The position numbers and the translations under genes are program-made. Below the pieces are notes generated by a model. The model saw only the letters and a program-made list of their open reading frames with translations, was not told where the DNA came from and made no database searches. A stretch of 41,838 bases of DNA from Atkinsonella hypoxylon (taxonomy: Eukaryota > Ascomycota > Sordariomycetes > Hypocreales > Clavicipitaceae), in the NCBI GenBank assembly GCA_000729835.1, contig JFHB01000246.1:1-41838 (forward strand), read 5' to 3'. How positions within the stretch are numbered: the first letter of the stretch is position 1; each line of letters starts with the position of its first letter. Below are positions 11,527 to 22,030 of the stretch, in pieces.

Positions 11527-12639
11527 TTTGACAGTGAATTGAGGATATTCCCTTGCTCGCTGAGTTGTGGGTTTATGTCTATGCCCTGAGAAATAGCGAA
11601 ACGCGACTCAGAAGAGCGAGGGAGGGAAGCTGAAAGTATATGCGTCGACAGAATCCCTTCAGACACGACAATAGACGGCCTGGAAGGTTGGAGTATAATA
11701 ATGCTTCAGTAAGGACTTGCAGTTTGAGAAGGATCGATCATAAAGTAGAATGTCTATCACGCAGGACAAAACCAGTGGGCATTTATGGCCTTTTGACTAG
11801 CATGCAAAAAGGTCGCGGAAATTGAATGAGTTCCACACGTCAAACTACAGCGCGTGACCGGCCCTAACTACAAAGGGGTTCTAGGGACCCTGCTCCTGCC
11901 CCATGGCCCCCACCAGACCCTGAGAGTTTTCAAGCCTCGCCTTATCCATGACTCGGGATGATAGTTAACTGACTATTGATCTAATATTTGCAGCATTGCA
12001 CAGCATTGCACAGCATGTTACTCCGTATGGGGATCCCCACGAAATGGCGTTTCTTGTCGTGTCGCATGCCTCGAGCTAACTCATTCGGTGATGGACCAAA
12101 CATGATGCTCACATTCACAGCATTGGAGGCCGTCCGGCTGGACATTCCCATATGAGCATGACATGATAAGCCAGAAACGACGGACAAATTATACCAAATA
12201 ACGCCCTCGAATAAGCAAGCACGAGATTTCGCCACGCGATTAGCTCTTGGAGGAATTCTACGCTGCTGTCGGCTTCCTGGAAATGGCCGCATCCAAAGGC
12301 TCAACCACTGCCGGCCGCCAGAGGTTGCGACGATCGACACCATCCTCATCCAAGTATGTATCCAGAAGCCTGCGACGGCCGATCGACGCCCGGAAACCCC
12401 CATAGATGATTTCCTCGCATGAGGTACTGCAAACGATTACACAACAAAGTCCCTGTACCAAAAGCCGCACTTTGTGCCGGCGAGCGGAACTTACTAAGCG
12501 GTTGGAAACTCGCTCCGATTTTCGGCGCATATCGGCGACGAGTCAGGCAACATCAAGTGGGTTCCAAACAGTTCAACAGCAACCCTGGATGAGGAAAAAG
12601 ATCACAGCGCTCCCCAAACGACCACTTCATACTGCCGAT
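11527..12639. other. Divergent intergenic region before the PHO13-like gene
   Basis: It should hold the promoters of the flanking divergent genes. Visible items are a short tandem GCACAGCATT-type repeat near 11994-12015 and one TACTCCGTA motif at 12019-12027. A minus-strand frame at 12258-12530 has a coding-like composition but no recognised family. Confidence 0.5.
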
Positions 12640-13864
12640 ATGGCCACGCCGCCCAAGTACATCACAGGCGATAAGGCCGCCGTCGAGGAATTCATCGACA
12701 AGTTCGACGTGCGTTATTTGTGCTGAACGCAGTCACACATTATTCCCCCCCCCCCCCCCCCACCTCCCGCCGCCTTGCCGTCCAAAGACTAACATTGTAT
12801 ATGTCATGCTGGTCATAGACTTTCCTGTTTGACTGCGATGGTAAGACTATGCGTTTTCATGAATCATATATGTATATATGTATTTTTTCTACGTTCTGAC
12901 TAGAGCGGCAATAGGTGTGCTTTGGTCCGGAGACCACGTATTCGAGGGGGTTCCCGAGACCATCAGGATGCTCAAGGCAAAAGGTTTGCTCTCAGCCCAG
13001 CGCTTTCTCTCTCCATGATTTTTCATCTTTCAGGTTCAGCCCGTGAAATCAAGGAGGAAGCAAGATGAAAGGGAAAGAGACCGCCCACTGACGCCTCCCC
13101 AAGGCAAGAGAACCGTCTTTGTAACAAACAACTCCACAAAGTCCCGTCAAGACTACCTCAAGAAGCTATCCAAGCTCCACATACCGTGCGAGAAAGAAGA
13201 TATCTTCGGCTCTTCGTATTCCGCAGCAGTTTACATTTCGCGCATTCTCAAGCTTCCGTCCGGCAAGAACAAGGTCTTTGCCATTGGTGAAGCCGGCGTG
13301 GAAGCCGAGCTGGCTGCCGAGGGCATCCCCTGCATTGGAGGCACAGACGAGAATTTCCGAAGGGACATTACGCCAGAGGACTTCCAGGGTTTGGCGGACG
13401 GGTCATTGCTCGACCCGGAGGTGGGAGTTGTTCTGTGCGGGCTAGATTTTCATCTTAATTATCTCAAGTTGTCGACGGCCCTGCATTATTTGAGGAGGGG
13501 TGCTGTGTTCCTGGCTACGAATGCGGATTCTACTCTGCCTATGCACCATAGCCTCTTTATGGGTGCCGGGTCTTGTATGATCCCGTTGGAATATGCTAGT
13601 GGGAAGAAACCGCTGGTGCTGGGCAAGCCGAGCCAGGCGATGATGGATGCCGTGGAGGGCAGGTTCCAATTGGATCGTTCGAGGACGTGCATGATTGGAG
13701 ACCGACTCAACACCGATATAAAATTTGGCATCGAGGGCAAATTGGGTGGTACGCTGCATGTTCTCACCGGCGTACACAAGAAAGAGGACTGGGACAAGCA
13801 GGATGCTGTGGCAGTTCCGGCGTACTATGCTGATAAATTGAGTGATCTTGGGATCGTGACTTAG
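12640..13864 (+). CDS. pho13: HAD phosphatase of the PHO13 / 4-nitrophenylphosphatase (phosphoglycolate phosphatase) type
   Basis: Four exons (12640-12708, 12819-12840, 12915-12983, 13104-13864) give 306 residues, close to yeast Pho13 (about 312). All HAD motifs are present: FDCDGVLW with the nucleophile Asp28 and acid/base Asp30, VFVTNNST (residues about 58-65), the Lys of LVLGKPS, and MIGDRLNTDIKFG binding magnesium. The cap between motifs II and III contains GEAGVEAEL and VGVVLCGLDFHLNY. The family removes toxic phosphorylated side products such as 2-phosphoglycolate or 2-phospho-lactate; it is also named for action on nitrophenyl phosphate. Intron 1 carries a run of 17 C (12745-12761). 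Intron 3 ends in AAG after a CTGAC site. An in-frame upstream ATG near 12587 could add about 17 residues; the shorter start matches the family. Confidence 0.93.
12745..12761. repeat. Poly-C tract inside intron 1 of the PHO13-like gene
   Basis: Seventeen consecutive C, upstream of the branch-site region. Confidence 0.9.
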
Positions 13865-14069
13865 AGTAGATGCGCGGTTTTCATTATAGAATCGTGAAAA
13901 AGATAGATATGGTAGATTATGAGTCAAATAATACCCGCTTTGTCAGGATGTTCCCTTGTTTTCATCTTGTTGAAGCTTGTGACAGATTCTGTTGCCCTGT
14001 TTGCGCCCTATAAGTTTCGTTGAAACTATCCCAAGACATGATTATTTGGGCAACTACAATAATGATAGC

Positions 14070-15348
14070 CTAGTTGTGCTTCTTGCCATTCTGCTGCTGT
14101 CTCTTGACCAAGTCACTGGTCCTAATGATTTTGGGCTTGTTGATCGGGGTCTTGTATGGCCGAAAAGACTTTGGGATAAACATGCCAACCTGTCTCTGGT
14201 ACTCGGTATATTCGGGATACTTGCCTGCGGTGATGGCTTCAGTGAGCCATGTCGATCCTTGAAACAGAAGGAATAAACTGCCAGATCCGATAGAAGTCCA
14301 GCTATAGAGTGAATTGGTGGCGTAGCAACTCCACTGGTACAGAACGAACCAGATGGCCTGCTCCGCGAGAAAGTTGGGATGACGACTGTATGCCCACAAA
14401 CCAGAAGCGACAAACCCCCTGTCCAGGTCAGCCTGATTCCAGCCCTTAGGTAATTTAGCATCTTTGTTGTACTGATGTTTCGCAGTCTGATAGTCTACCG
14501 ATGCAGAGTCAGTCTCGTGATCCAAGGCACGCGTGGACAATCGAGGGTGCGATGAGCTTACTCCATTGCTGCCCATCACTAATCCACTCGCTGAGGACCA
14601 GACCCAACTGTATGGCAAGATAAGTAAAATCTGCGGCTCTGGGATTTGGTTCGAACTGCGACGAGAGCAGGATCGCGTATGCTGGCACGCAAGAAATGGC
14701 GAATAGAAGGACACTTTGAATGGTTGAAATGAATGTCACGTTTAAGATGAAAAAGAGGAATCCGGGGATCTTGGATTTGACAATGGCCCTGGTTGGCAAT
14801 GTTAGGTAATTTGGACAGTAGCATGCATTGGAGTCGCTTTTCTCGTACCAACGATAATCTTCGGAGCCGACATTGTAGCCTCCTCGACGCCAGTAATTAT
14901 ATGTCAGGCGGATCTTCAGGGTTGGAAGTTAGAAATGAGAGAACTGGAGAAAGACTTCAGCCAAGGTCCTTACACTCCATGCAGTAGAAAATAACGCCAC
15001 CATATCAATACGAGCATGGGGAATACCGGTCACCCGCGCCCAAACGGCTAGATGTATAATGTATAAATTAGGTAGAATGCTCCACAAGCGGTCGACTTGG
15101 GAATAATTCTTGTTGACCTCGGAAACGATCAAGAACACGCCTGCCAAGAACAAAGAAACCGAGAAGCCGGTGATGAGCGGGTTTGTTTCGGCATAAAGAC
15201 GCTGCATAGCCTCGACGCTGCCGAGACTTGCGACCAGACGGCTCGGTAGCTGATAGAACTGGTTGATGAAGGGCTCGACTGTTTTGGAGAAATCACTGCA
15301 GTCCTCGATGGACTTGAGGACCGGAAGTGCAGCTAACTCAGAAGCCAT
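14070..15348 (-). CDS. DUF1295 membrane protein (steroid 5-alpha-reductase-like superfamily), ER
   Basis: Four minus-strand exons (15348-14974, 14913-14849, 14788-14562, 14494-14070) give 363 residues. The core is the DUF1295 domain: DRLWSILP, RLTYNYWRRGGYNVGSEDYRW, then DGQQWNYQTAKHQY, GFVASGLWAYSRHPNFLAEQ and the C-terminal STWLTEAITAGKYPEYTEYQ. The SRHPNF and GKYPEY-type blocks correspond to the cofactor and catalytic region of the steroid-reductase/isoprenylcysteine methyltransferase fold. Several hydrophobic spans are visible (about 60-80, 100-115, 150-190, 290-310). The last four residues are KKHN, a KKXX-type dilysine signal, so ER residence is likely. The exact substrate is unknown. 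Introns end in AAG, CAG and TAG. The gene converges on the phosphatase gene, 205 bases away. Confidence 0.88.
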
Positions 15349-15891
15349 ATTTGACGTTGGTGCCTGTGAATTCAAGATCAAGAGAGTGGAGGGGTGAGTG
15401 AAGGGATTGGAGGTTTGGAAACACGAGCGGTGATGGGGACAAAGGCAGCGTCGTCGACGTAATACCCGATGCAGTTCGATGTAGCCAGGTGAGTCTCGCA
15501 GTCTACATACATCGAAGCGTCCAGTCAGGTCGAAGCATTCATTCATTGATGCTGGTCGCCCTCAGTGGACATAAGCCCCCTATAATATTCTGTCTAGTGC
15601 TCCAACACACCCTGGTGTCACATCAGAAGCCTGTCAAATACCCCACTGTTAGTAAAATTAGTGCAATTAGACAGCTAATATCCCTATATATTGTTATGCA
15701 ATCATTGAGAGAAACTAAGGATAATGTATGCAATTACTAAAATACAAAGCACTTATATCATTTATGTTTATGTGTCTTGAGAAACTTGCTATAGAGCCCT
15801 AGAGAATACTTCAACTTTGGTTGTAGTGGCTTGTAGCGGGAGTAAAGTGGCACTGGGGGGTATTTGACTGCACGACTTTTTATGTGGCATT

Positions 15892-15930
15892 GTAGGTACC
15901 TAGGTACCTAGGTACCTAGGTAGGTAGGTA
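15892..15930. repeat. Tandem TAGGTACC / TAGG repeat, block 1
   Basis: Three units of the eight-base TAGGTACC followed by TAGG units. TACCTAGGTA is its own reverse complement, so both strands carry the same motif. Confidence 0.85.
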
Positions 15931-16079
15931 TGGCGGGGCGGACCTTGGCACATCTCTTAGAGGCTGAGCTGGCTCCAACGCGATGCCGACAGGGATCATA
16001 CACTGATCAAATAATGTCTCTAAGGGGCACTTCTTCTAAGCACTAATGCATGCAGCATCTATATTATGAGGTAGTATTT

Positions 16080-16100
16080 ATACCTAGGTAGGTAGGTAGT
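16080..16100. repeat. TACCTAGG repeat, block 2
   Basis: A shorter copy of the same palindromic unit with trailing TAGG units. Confidence 0.75.
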
Positions 16101-16259
16101 CTTGAATCTATAGTAGCTCTACTTACCTCCTTCCTAGTAGTATAAAGGTACTATTATAATAATTATAAATAAATTCCCTAATTATAGCCTATAAGGCTGA
16201 TTATCAGTACTTGATAGGATATATTACTAAGCAATTCAGTGTAGAGGAATTTTTATAGG

Positions 16260-16320
16260 CTACCTAGGTACTTAGATAACTACCCTTAGGTACCTAGGTA
16301 GGTACCTACCTGGTAGGTAC
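16260..16320. repeat. TACCTAGG repeat, block 3
   Basis: Interrupted copies of the unit on both sides of CTTAGATAAC, ending in CCTGGTAGG. Confidence 0.75.
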
Positions 16321-16772
16321 TAAAGGTCACTCACTGTAGGTCACGCGGCCGAGCAAGGGGGTTGTGGGTCAAAGATACCGCGTTGGAGCTGGGCAGGTTG
16401 GTTGTCCCATAAATTTCACATCGGTGCTGCCTTGTTTGGGCTTGCAAATTCTCATATGCAAGGCATCAGCCTTCAATCAAGCACGACTTACTAGCGTTAG
16501 CAGAGCGACGTCTAGAAGATACTGCAGATACTTAGCTTGACAGGAACAGAGGATGATCTGGTGTGTTTTTACACGAGGTTGCTGCATCTGGTTCTGCGTT
16601 TTCGCGGTCGAAGCCAAAACGCGTCACGTTCTCGGTTGCGCCTTGCTGCCTCAGTTCCAATAACAAGGTTAGCCAGTAGGCTGCACATATCAATGGCGGA
16701 GTATCGCAGGACAAATAAGAGTGACCTTTGCTAGAAGAAGTCGCAGTGTCCAAGTCACCATACCTAATCGAC

Positions 16773-19107
16773 ATGAAAGTCTTATGCGTGGCTGAAAAGC
16801 CCTCCATCTCCAAGGCTGTTACTACCCATTTGTCTGGAGGTAGTTTTCAAACCGTGAGTGCAAGCATTGCACTATTTCATCGGCGGGATTTGCCTTGCTG
16901 ACTATTCTTTTCAAAGCATAACACCCGGAATCAGTTCATCAAGAATTATTCCTTTGATTTCGACTTTGGACACTTCTTGGGGCCATGCTCCGTCACTATG
17001 ACATGTGTCACTGGACATCTGACAAATGTTGATTTCACAAGCGAATACAAGAACTGGAGCTACCCGCCACCAGAGAGTCTGTTCAACGCTCCAATCGTGA
17101 CCAATGTCCACGATGTAAGTGATCCGCGAAGAAGAAGAAGAAGAAGAAGAAGAAGAAGAAGAGAAGAGAGATAGAATCCTTCCTGATCTGTGCGCCGTTG
17201 CTGACAGGCGGCTGTCTAGGATAAAAAGTCTATAGCAAAAAATCTTGCAGATCAAGCCAAGTATGCTCAATTCCTCGTCATATGGACCGATTGTGATCGT
17301 GAGGGGGAACATATCGGTCAAGAAATTGTTGATGCTGCTCGTAAGGGCAACTCCAGTATACAAATCAAGCGAGCTAAATTCAGCAATGTTGAAAGAGCGT
17401 GAGTGCGCAAGGGAGCCCGTTGGTATGTATATGTCTCTACCAATGCTGATAGTACTCAAGTCATGTTCTCTCTGCAGCACGTAGGCTCGTCGAGCTGGAT
17501 GGAAGACAAGTAGACGCAGTTTCAACGAGGATTGAACTGGATCTCCGCATAGGCTATGCCTTCACGCGTTTCATGACGAATAGTCTGAGGCCCCTCGGCG
17601 GTCCAATGGAAAATCTTACTTTGAGTTACGGTAAGCCTAACGTCAATAGTGAATAACCTCCAGCAATATTCTAACAATATCACCATTTCCAGGATCCTGC
17701 CAATTCCCAACGCTAGGGTTTGTCGTTGATCGCTATTTTCGTGTCAAGAATTTCGTTCCAGAACCATTTTGGACTATAAGGCTTATGTATAGTCGCGATG
17801 GTAAGAAGGTCAACTTTTCCTGGGCCAGGAACAGACTCTTCGACCGCATGACAACCATTATTATCTATGAAAGATGTCTCGCCGCTAAAAACGCACGTGT
17901 GGTTGATGTTCAGGAGAAGCCCACCCGAAGATATAAGCCATTGCCTCTGACTACGGTCGAGCTGCAGAAAGCCGCTACTCGTTTGCTGGGGATGAGTGGT
18001 CAACAAGCAATGACCGTTGCGGAGGGCCTCTATAACAAAGGATTTATTTCATATCCTCGCACAGAAACTGATCGTTTCGACAAAGGCATGAACTTGAAGG
18101 TTCTTGTTCAAAAGCAAACGCCAGATCAAAGATGGGGTCAGTTCGCTCAAGGCTTGGTGAATGGCGCATTCAGGCAGCCGAGGGAAGGAAATCATGACGA
18201 TAAAGCGCATCCGCCTATCCACCCCATCACATACGCTGCACCAGGTATTTTAGAGCACAACGAAGGCCGCCTTTATGAATATGTAGTGCGCAGGTTCTTA
18301 GCTTGCTGTTCAGATGATGCGACCGGAATGGCAACCGATGTTGCATTGCAGTACGGCAGCGAAGAGTTCCATGCCTATGGGGTCATCGTGATGGAACGGA
18401 ACTATCTCGACGTCTTTGTCTACGAAAAATGGGAAAACAGTGTGGAACTACCGAAATTTACAAGAGGAGAGCTATTCCAGCCTACCGAAGCTTTGATGTC
18501 CGAGGGCAAAACAACAGCCCCCGGCTTTCTCACCGAGGCAGACCTGATCGCACTCATGGACGCCAATGGCATTGGAACGGATGCAACTATGGCAGAACAT
18601 ATCCAGAAGATTCAAGATAGAGAGTACGTGGCGACCATCGACAGAGGTGGGCAAGTAACGACTGGGGATACTGATGATACTCATACCGAAATACGGTCCA
18701 GCAGCAGAAATGGCAGAGGAAGAGGTCAAGGTGGCCGCGGAAGCAGAGGCCAAGCAAGTTCCAACGCGTCAAGAGGACGAGGCGGCAATCGAGTGTTTGT
18801 TCCAACAAAACTCGGCGTGGCACTGATTCTTGGGTATGACCGCATGAATTTCGACATTAGTCTAAGCAAACCATTCCTACGAAAGTCAATGGAGCTTAAG
18901 ATGAAGGCCATCTGCGATGGTCAAACAACAAAGGACGTCGTGCTGCGAGAGAGCATCAATCAATACCGGCGGGTCTTTATGCAAACACAAGAAAAGCTTG
19001 ATGTTCTTCGAGCAGTAAGTCGTGCAACAGACACAAATTGGCGGGGAAAATGATTAACGCTCCCTTAGGCTTGTCGTGAATTTGTCTTCGCCCAACCTTC
19101 TCAGTGA
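16773..19107 (+). CDS. top3: DNA topoisomerase III (type IA)
   Basis: Six exons (16773-16853, 16917-17114, 17220-17398, 17485-17630, 17693-19014, 19069-19107) give about 654 residues. Top3 passes single strands and, with a Sgs1/BLM-type helicase and Rmi1, resolves recombination intermediates in the nucleus. The TOPRIM domain is clear (MKVLCVAEKPSISKAV at the start; VIWTDCDREGEHIG with the metal-binding acidic residues). The catalytic Tyr lies in GFISYPRTETDRFDK, at about residue 322. Later blocks include GNHDDKAHPPIHP, NGIGTDATMAEHIQKI and FVPTKLG. An RGG-rich insert (GRGRGQGGRGSRGQ and similar) precedes FVPTKLG. Intron 2 carries a GAA-type microsatellite. The junction of exons 3 and 4 is awkward: the best CAG acceptor (17477) leads to a stop, so I used the TAG ending at 17484. 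This removes about eight residues usual in the family after NVERA. Confidence 0.88.
17128..17172. repeat. (GAA)n purine tract in TOP3 intron 2
   Basis: About eleven GAA/AGA units followed by a looser GA-rich tail, lying inside the intron at 17115-17219. Confidence 0.9.
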
Positions 19108-22030
19108 CCTTGTCCACAGCCTTAAGGAAATATCAAACATTCTCAACGGCGTATGTGGCCTCAACATTGTGGGCCGACATCCGGCCGACGCTCCGATGGT
19201 CGTACCCTCGAAACGTAAGCAACGTAACTAGCCAACGGAGAACGTCTTTCAACTACCACTTGAATTCCCTGACTGAACTGAACGTAGACATTGGGACATG
19301 AGCAGCAAAGGAGGCGAGCTAGCGTTACACTCAGATTGTCATCAGTTTCTTAGTCCTTTGAAAGACGCAAACCTGCGCTAAAGTGGTTCTCGGAGAATAC
19401 GCCGCAGAGCACGACAAGTTTTTCACTTGTCGTTATGTTTACGGCAACTCCATTGATGCGGTGGTAGGGGCAAACGACATGTAGCACCAATTCTTTTCAT
19501 CAGACAAAACTGCCATTGCTGCTCAAAAACTACACCATAGTTTCGCAAGCAGGGGGGCCTGCTGAGGCCAGTGTGATGCGACAGTCACTGCTATGCAAGG
19601 GTTGTAAGTCACAAAATTGCCGATGTTGCGGGTTCCAAGTGCTAGCCTTGAGGGCGAAGCTTCTGCGGAGATTGGATTCAGAAATTCAGCCAAGTACTCA
19701 CCTGCTTCCGATACCATACTGTTGGCAGGGAGTGAACAGGCTCAATGGACAGAGACGGGAGTCAACTCGGCATGACACAGCAGCGGATGATGGCCATGAA
19801 TTGTATGCCTTTAAATATCGTTCTCCATTTTCGCTCTGCTTGCTGTTACCGAGAAATCATGTTTGACCAGCGGATAGTGTGAAGGATTGGTTCAGATCAA
19901 GCAAGATGTGCTTGATATTAGGTCACAAAAAGATTGGTGAAGCAAGTCGATGTGTGTGGCGAGTCATTTCGCAACATGACCATGGATTGTATACTCCCTG
20001 CGACGGTCCTGAACCCCTTTAACAAAAGGCAAGCTAATGCAACCCCAGAGTTACGATTTGACGGGACGTGAGATGAAAGCCAGGCACCAGGCTAGGCGAC
20101 ATTGGATGGAAGGTTCTGGGACCAAGAAGATAACTTATTATTGAGTGCTTCAGAACAGCAGGGTTGCTCAGCCGATGAATAGATAACGTCTGGCGGAATA
20201 ATAAGCGCAAAACTCTGCATCCGCGCAATGCCGATGTTACATGTTGCCGATCCTGCCGCGTACACGGTCGGTTGCGTCGATGACGTCTCTGACCGTGTTT
20301 TGATGTTTGGGCGGATCTAACTTATACTCGAAATGGATAACTACCTGTCAACAGCTTTTTATTGATAATACCGCCAACACACAGGAACGCCTAAGGAGTG
20401 GTAATTCCCGCCTTGGGGGATGGATGCGGTAATAGAGGAGGAAGCAGAGGGCTACTAACGTTAAGCCAAAAACCCGCGCATGCATTGTTGTCTTTTGATC
20501 AAATTCTGATTTACAGTGTGTGATGGATGAATGTGGAGCGGTGATCAAGCGCATCAAGCGCATCAAGCGCATTGGCATTGGGTGAGTCAAGCAAGACACG
20601 CGGGCTTATCCAGGCTTTTCACTGGCAGCGACACCAAGAGACCGGACCCAGAAAATGCAAGTTGTTATTATTCGTAAGTGCCGCAGTAGTTAGCTCAGAG
20701 CAGCAACGGCCTTTGGTTTCTCGGGGCACGTTGTCGTCTACATGGCCGAAATGCGCCGAACGCCCCCCGCATTGCAGGTCCGCGTTTGCCCTGGGGAGGG
20801 GCGTGGAACGGTGGGTGAGAGGACGGGGATTCGCCAACAAAGACGGAGTCATTTTATGGGAACGGAAAGCCGAAGCCAGAAGGAAGGATAGTAACAACTT
20901 AATGCTATTGAAAACAGAAAGTGGCCCAAAGGAGGATCCTACCTACCTAATCAGCAACCTCTGTTTGCTGAACAGTTAGAGAATATATGAGAAAAAGACT
21001 AGATTTAAAAAACAGTCCCCTTAACAAGAGAGTGCTACAGCATCCGCATGCAATACAAGAAATACAGAGCATCTAATAATTCTTTTACAATTTCTGTGAC
21101 ACTTGTAATACACTGAAGCTGTCCCTAGGCCACTTGCTGGGCGCCACTTTGACAGAACATTTCCAAGTCGCAGATAGCTGCGTCACACTTTATCAAGAAT
21201 ACGGTAGGGGGGGGGGGGGGGGCTGGGCTCATCACTGCGTGCACCCCCCGTCGATTTCGCTGGTGCAGTGCTGGTCAGTCCAGCCAGCCAAATGGCCTCG
21301 TGTCTTACAGAAACCGGGGAATCCGACGAAGGGAGGGGTGTGCGTAGGGGCGTACCTGCAGTGCCTAGGAAGGCTAGGAAGGCTAGGAAGGTACCCAGTA
21401 CGAGTGTCGCCAGAGCAGCTGTTGCGCTGTGCTCCCCCGTCTGGAACATGGAATGGCAGGCTCGCTCGCTCATGCTTGCTCATGCTCTCGGTCTTGCGTA
21501 CATTATTACTTCAGCCCATCCATCCGCTTCGCCGCTTCGCCGCTTCGCCTTCGCGTCGCCCTCCCTTCTTCTTCCTCCCCAAAGCATCAACAAAAGAACA
21601 AAAAACAAAATCCGACTACACGATTCTTATCGAGAGTCCACTGTCACAGTCTAGGTGATCACGCCAGCTTTGCCAGATCCGCCTCTATTGCCTTGTCCAG
21701 CCAGAAACGACACGACACGACACAAGCCGTCCTCCTTTCCACGGCTTCCATACATCCGGTACGTGCCGCCTGTGACTGTGACTGTCACTGCCCGGTCGGT
21801 CGCCGGGGGGCGAGTGACTCAACTGCCAACCACACCATTCATTACATGACATGACGTCTGCACTTCCGCAACACCCTCACTTCTCTCTCCTTGTCTCTCT
21901 GACTATGGTTTTCCTTGCTCTTCCCCAGATATATATGCTGGCCAAATTCCTTTACTGATTCGCCCTTTTCGATTGGGTCGTCGCTGCAGACAGTTTTTGA
22001 AGTCGAATCGCAAAATACAACGTCGACAAT
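19108..22030. other. Intergenic region between TOP3 and the Stb3-like gene
   Basis: No coding sequence was recognised in 2.9 kb. It contains several simple repeats: GCATCAAGC-type units at 20546-20575, a run of 16 G at 21207-21222, three copies of CTAGGAAGG-like units near 21364-21391, CGCTTCGC units near 21525-21552, and a GACAC run near 21708-21724. The last 350 bases are CT-rich, as expected for a fungal promoter and leader. Confidence 0.5.
20546..20575. repeat. Tandem GCATCAA repeat, 9-base unit
   Basis: Three to four copies of a nine-base unit (AAGCGCATC) in direct tandem. Confidence 0.8.

Larger units (their letters stand above)
15349..16772. other. AT-rich divergent intergenic region
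   Basis: It lies between the divergent DUF1295 and TOP3 genes. The middle part (about 15580-16320) is much richer in A, T and TpA than its flanks and holds the TACCTAGG repeats listed separately. No coding sequence was recognised. The AT shift could reflect an old repeat eroded by RIP-like mutation, or simply a low-constraint region. Confidence 0.5.

Noticed and set aside
12258..12530. Minus-strand ORF of 90 codons upstream of the PHO13-like gene
   Set aside because: The composition is coding-like, but no family is recognised and it sits within 110 bases of the start of an opposing gene; it was left out of the gene list.
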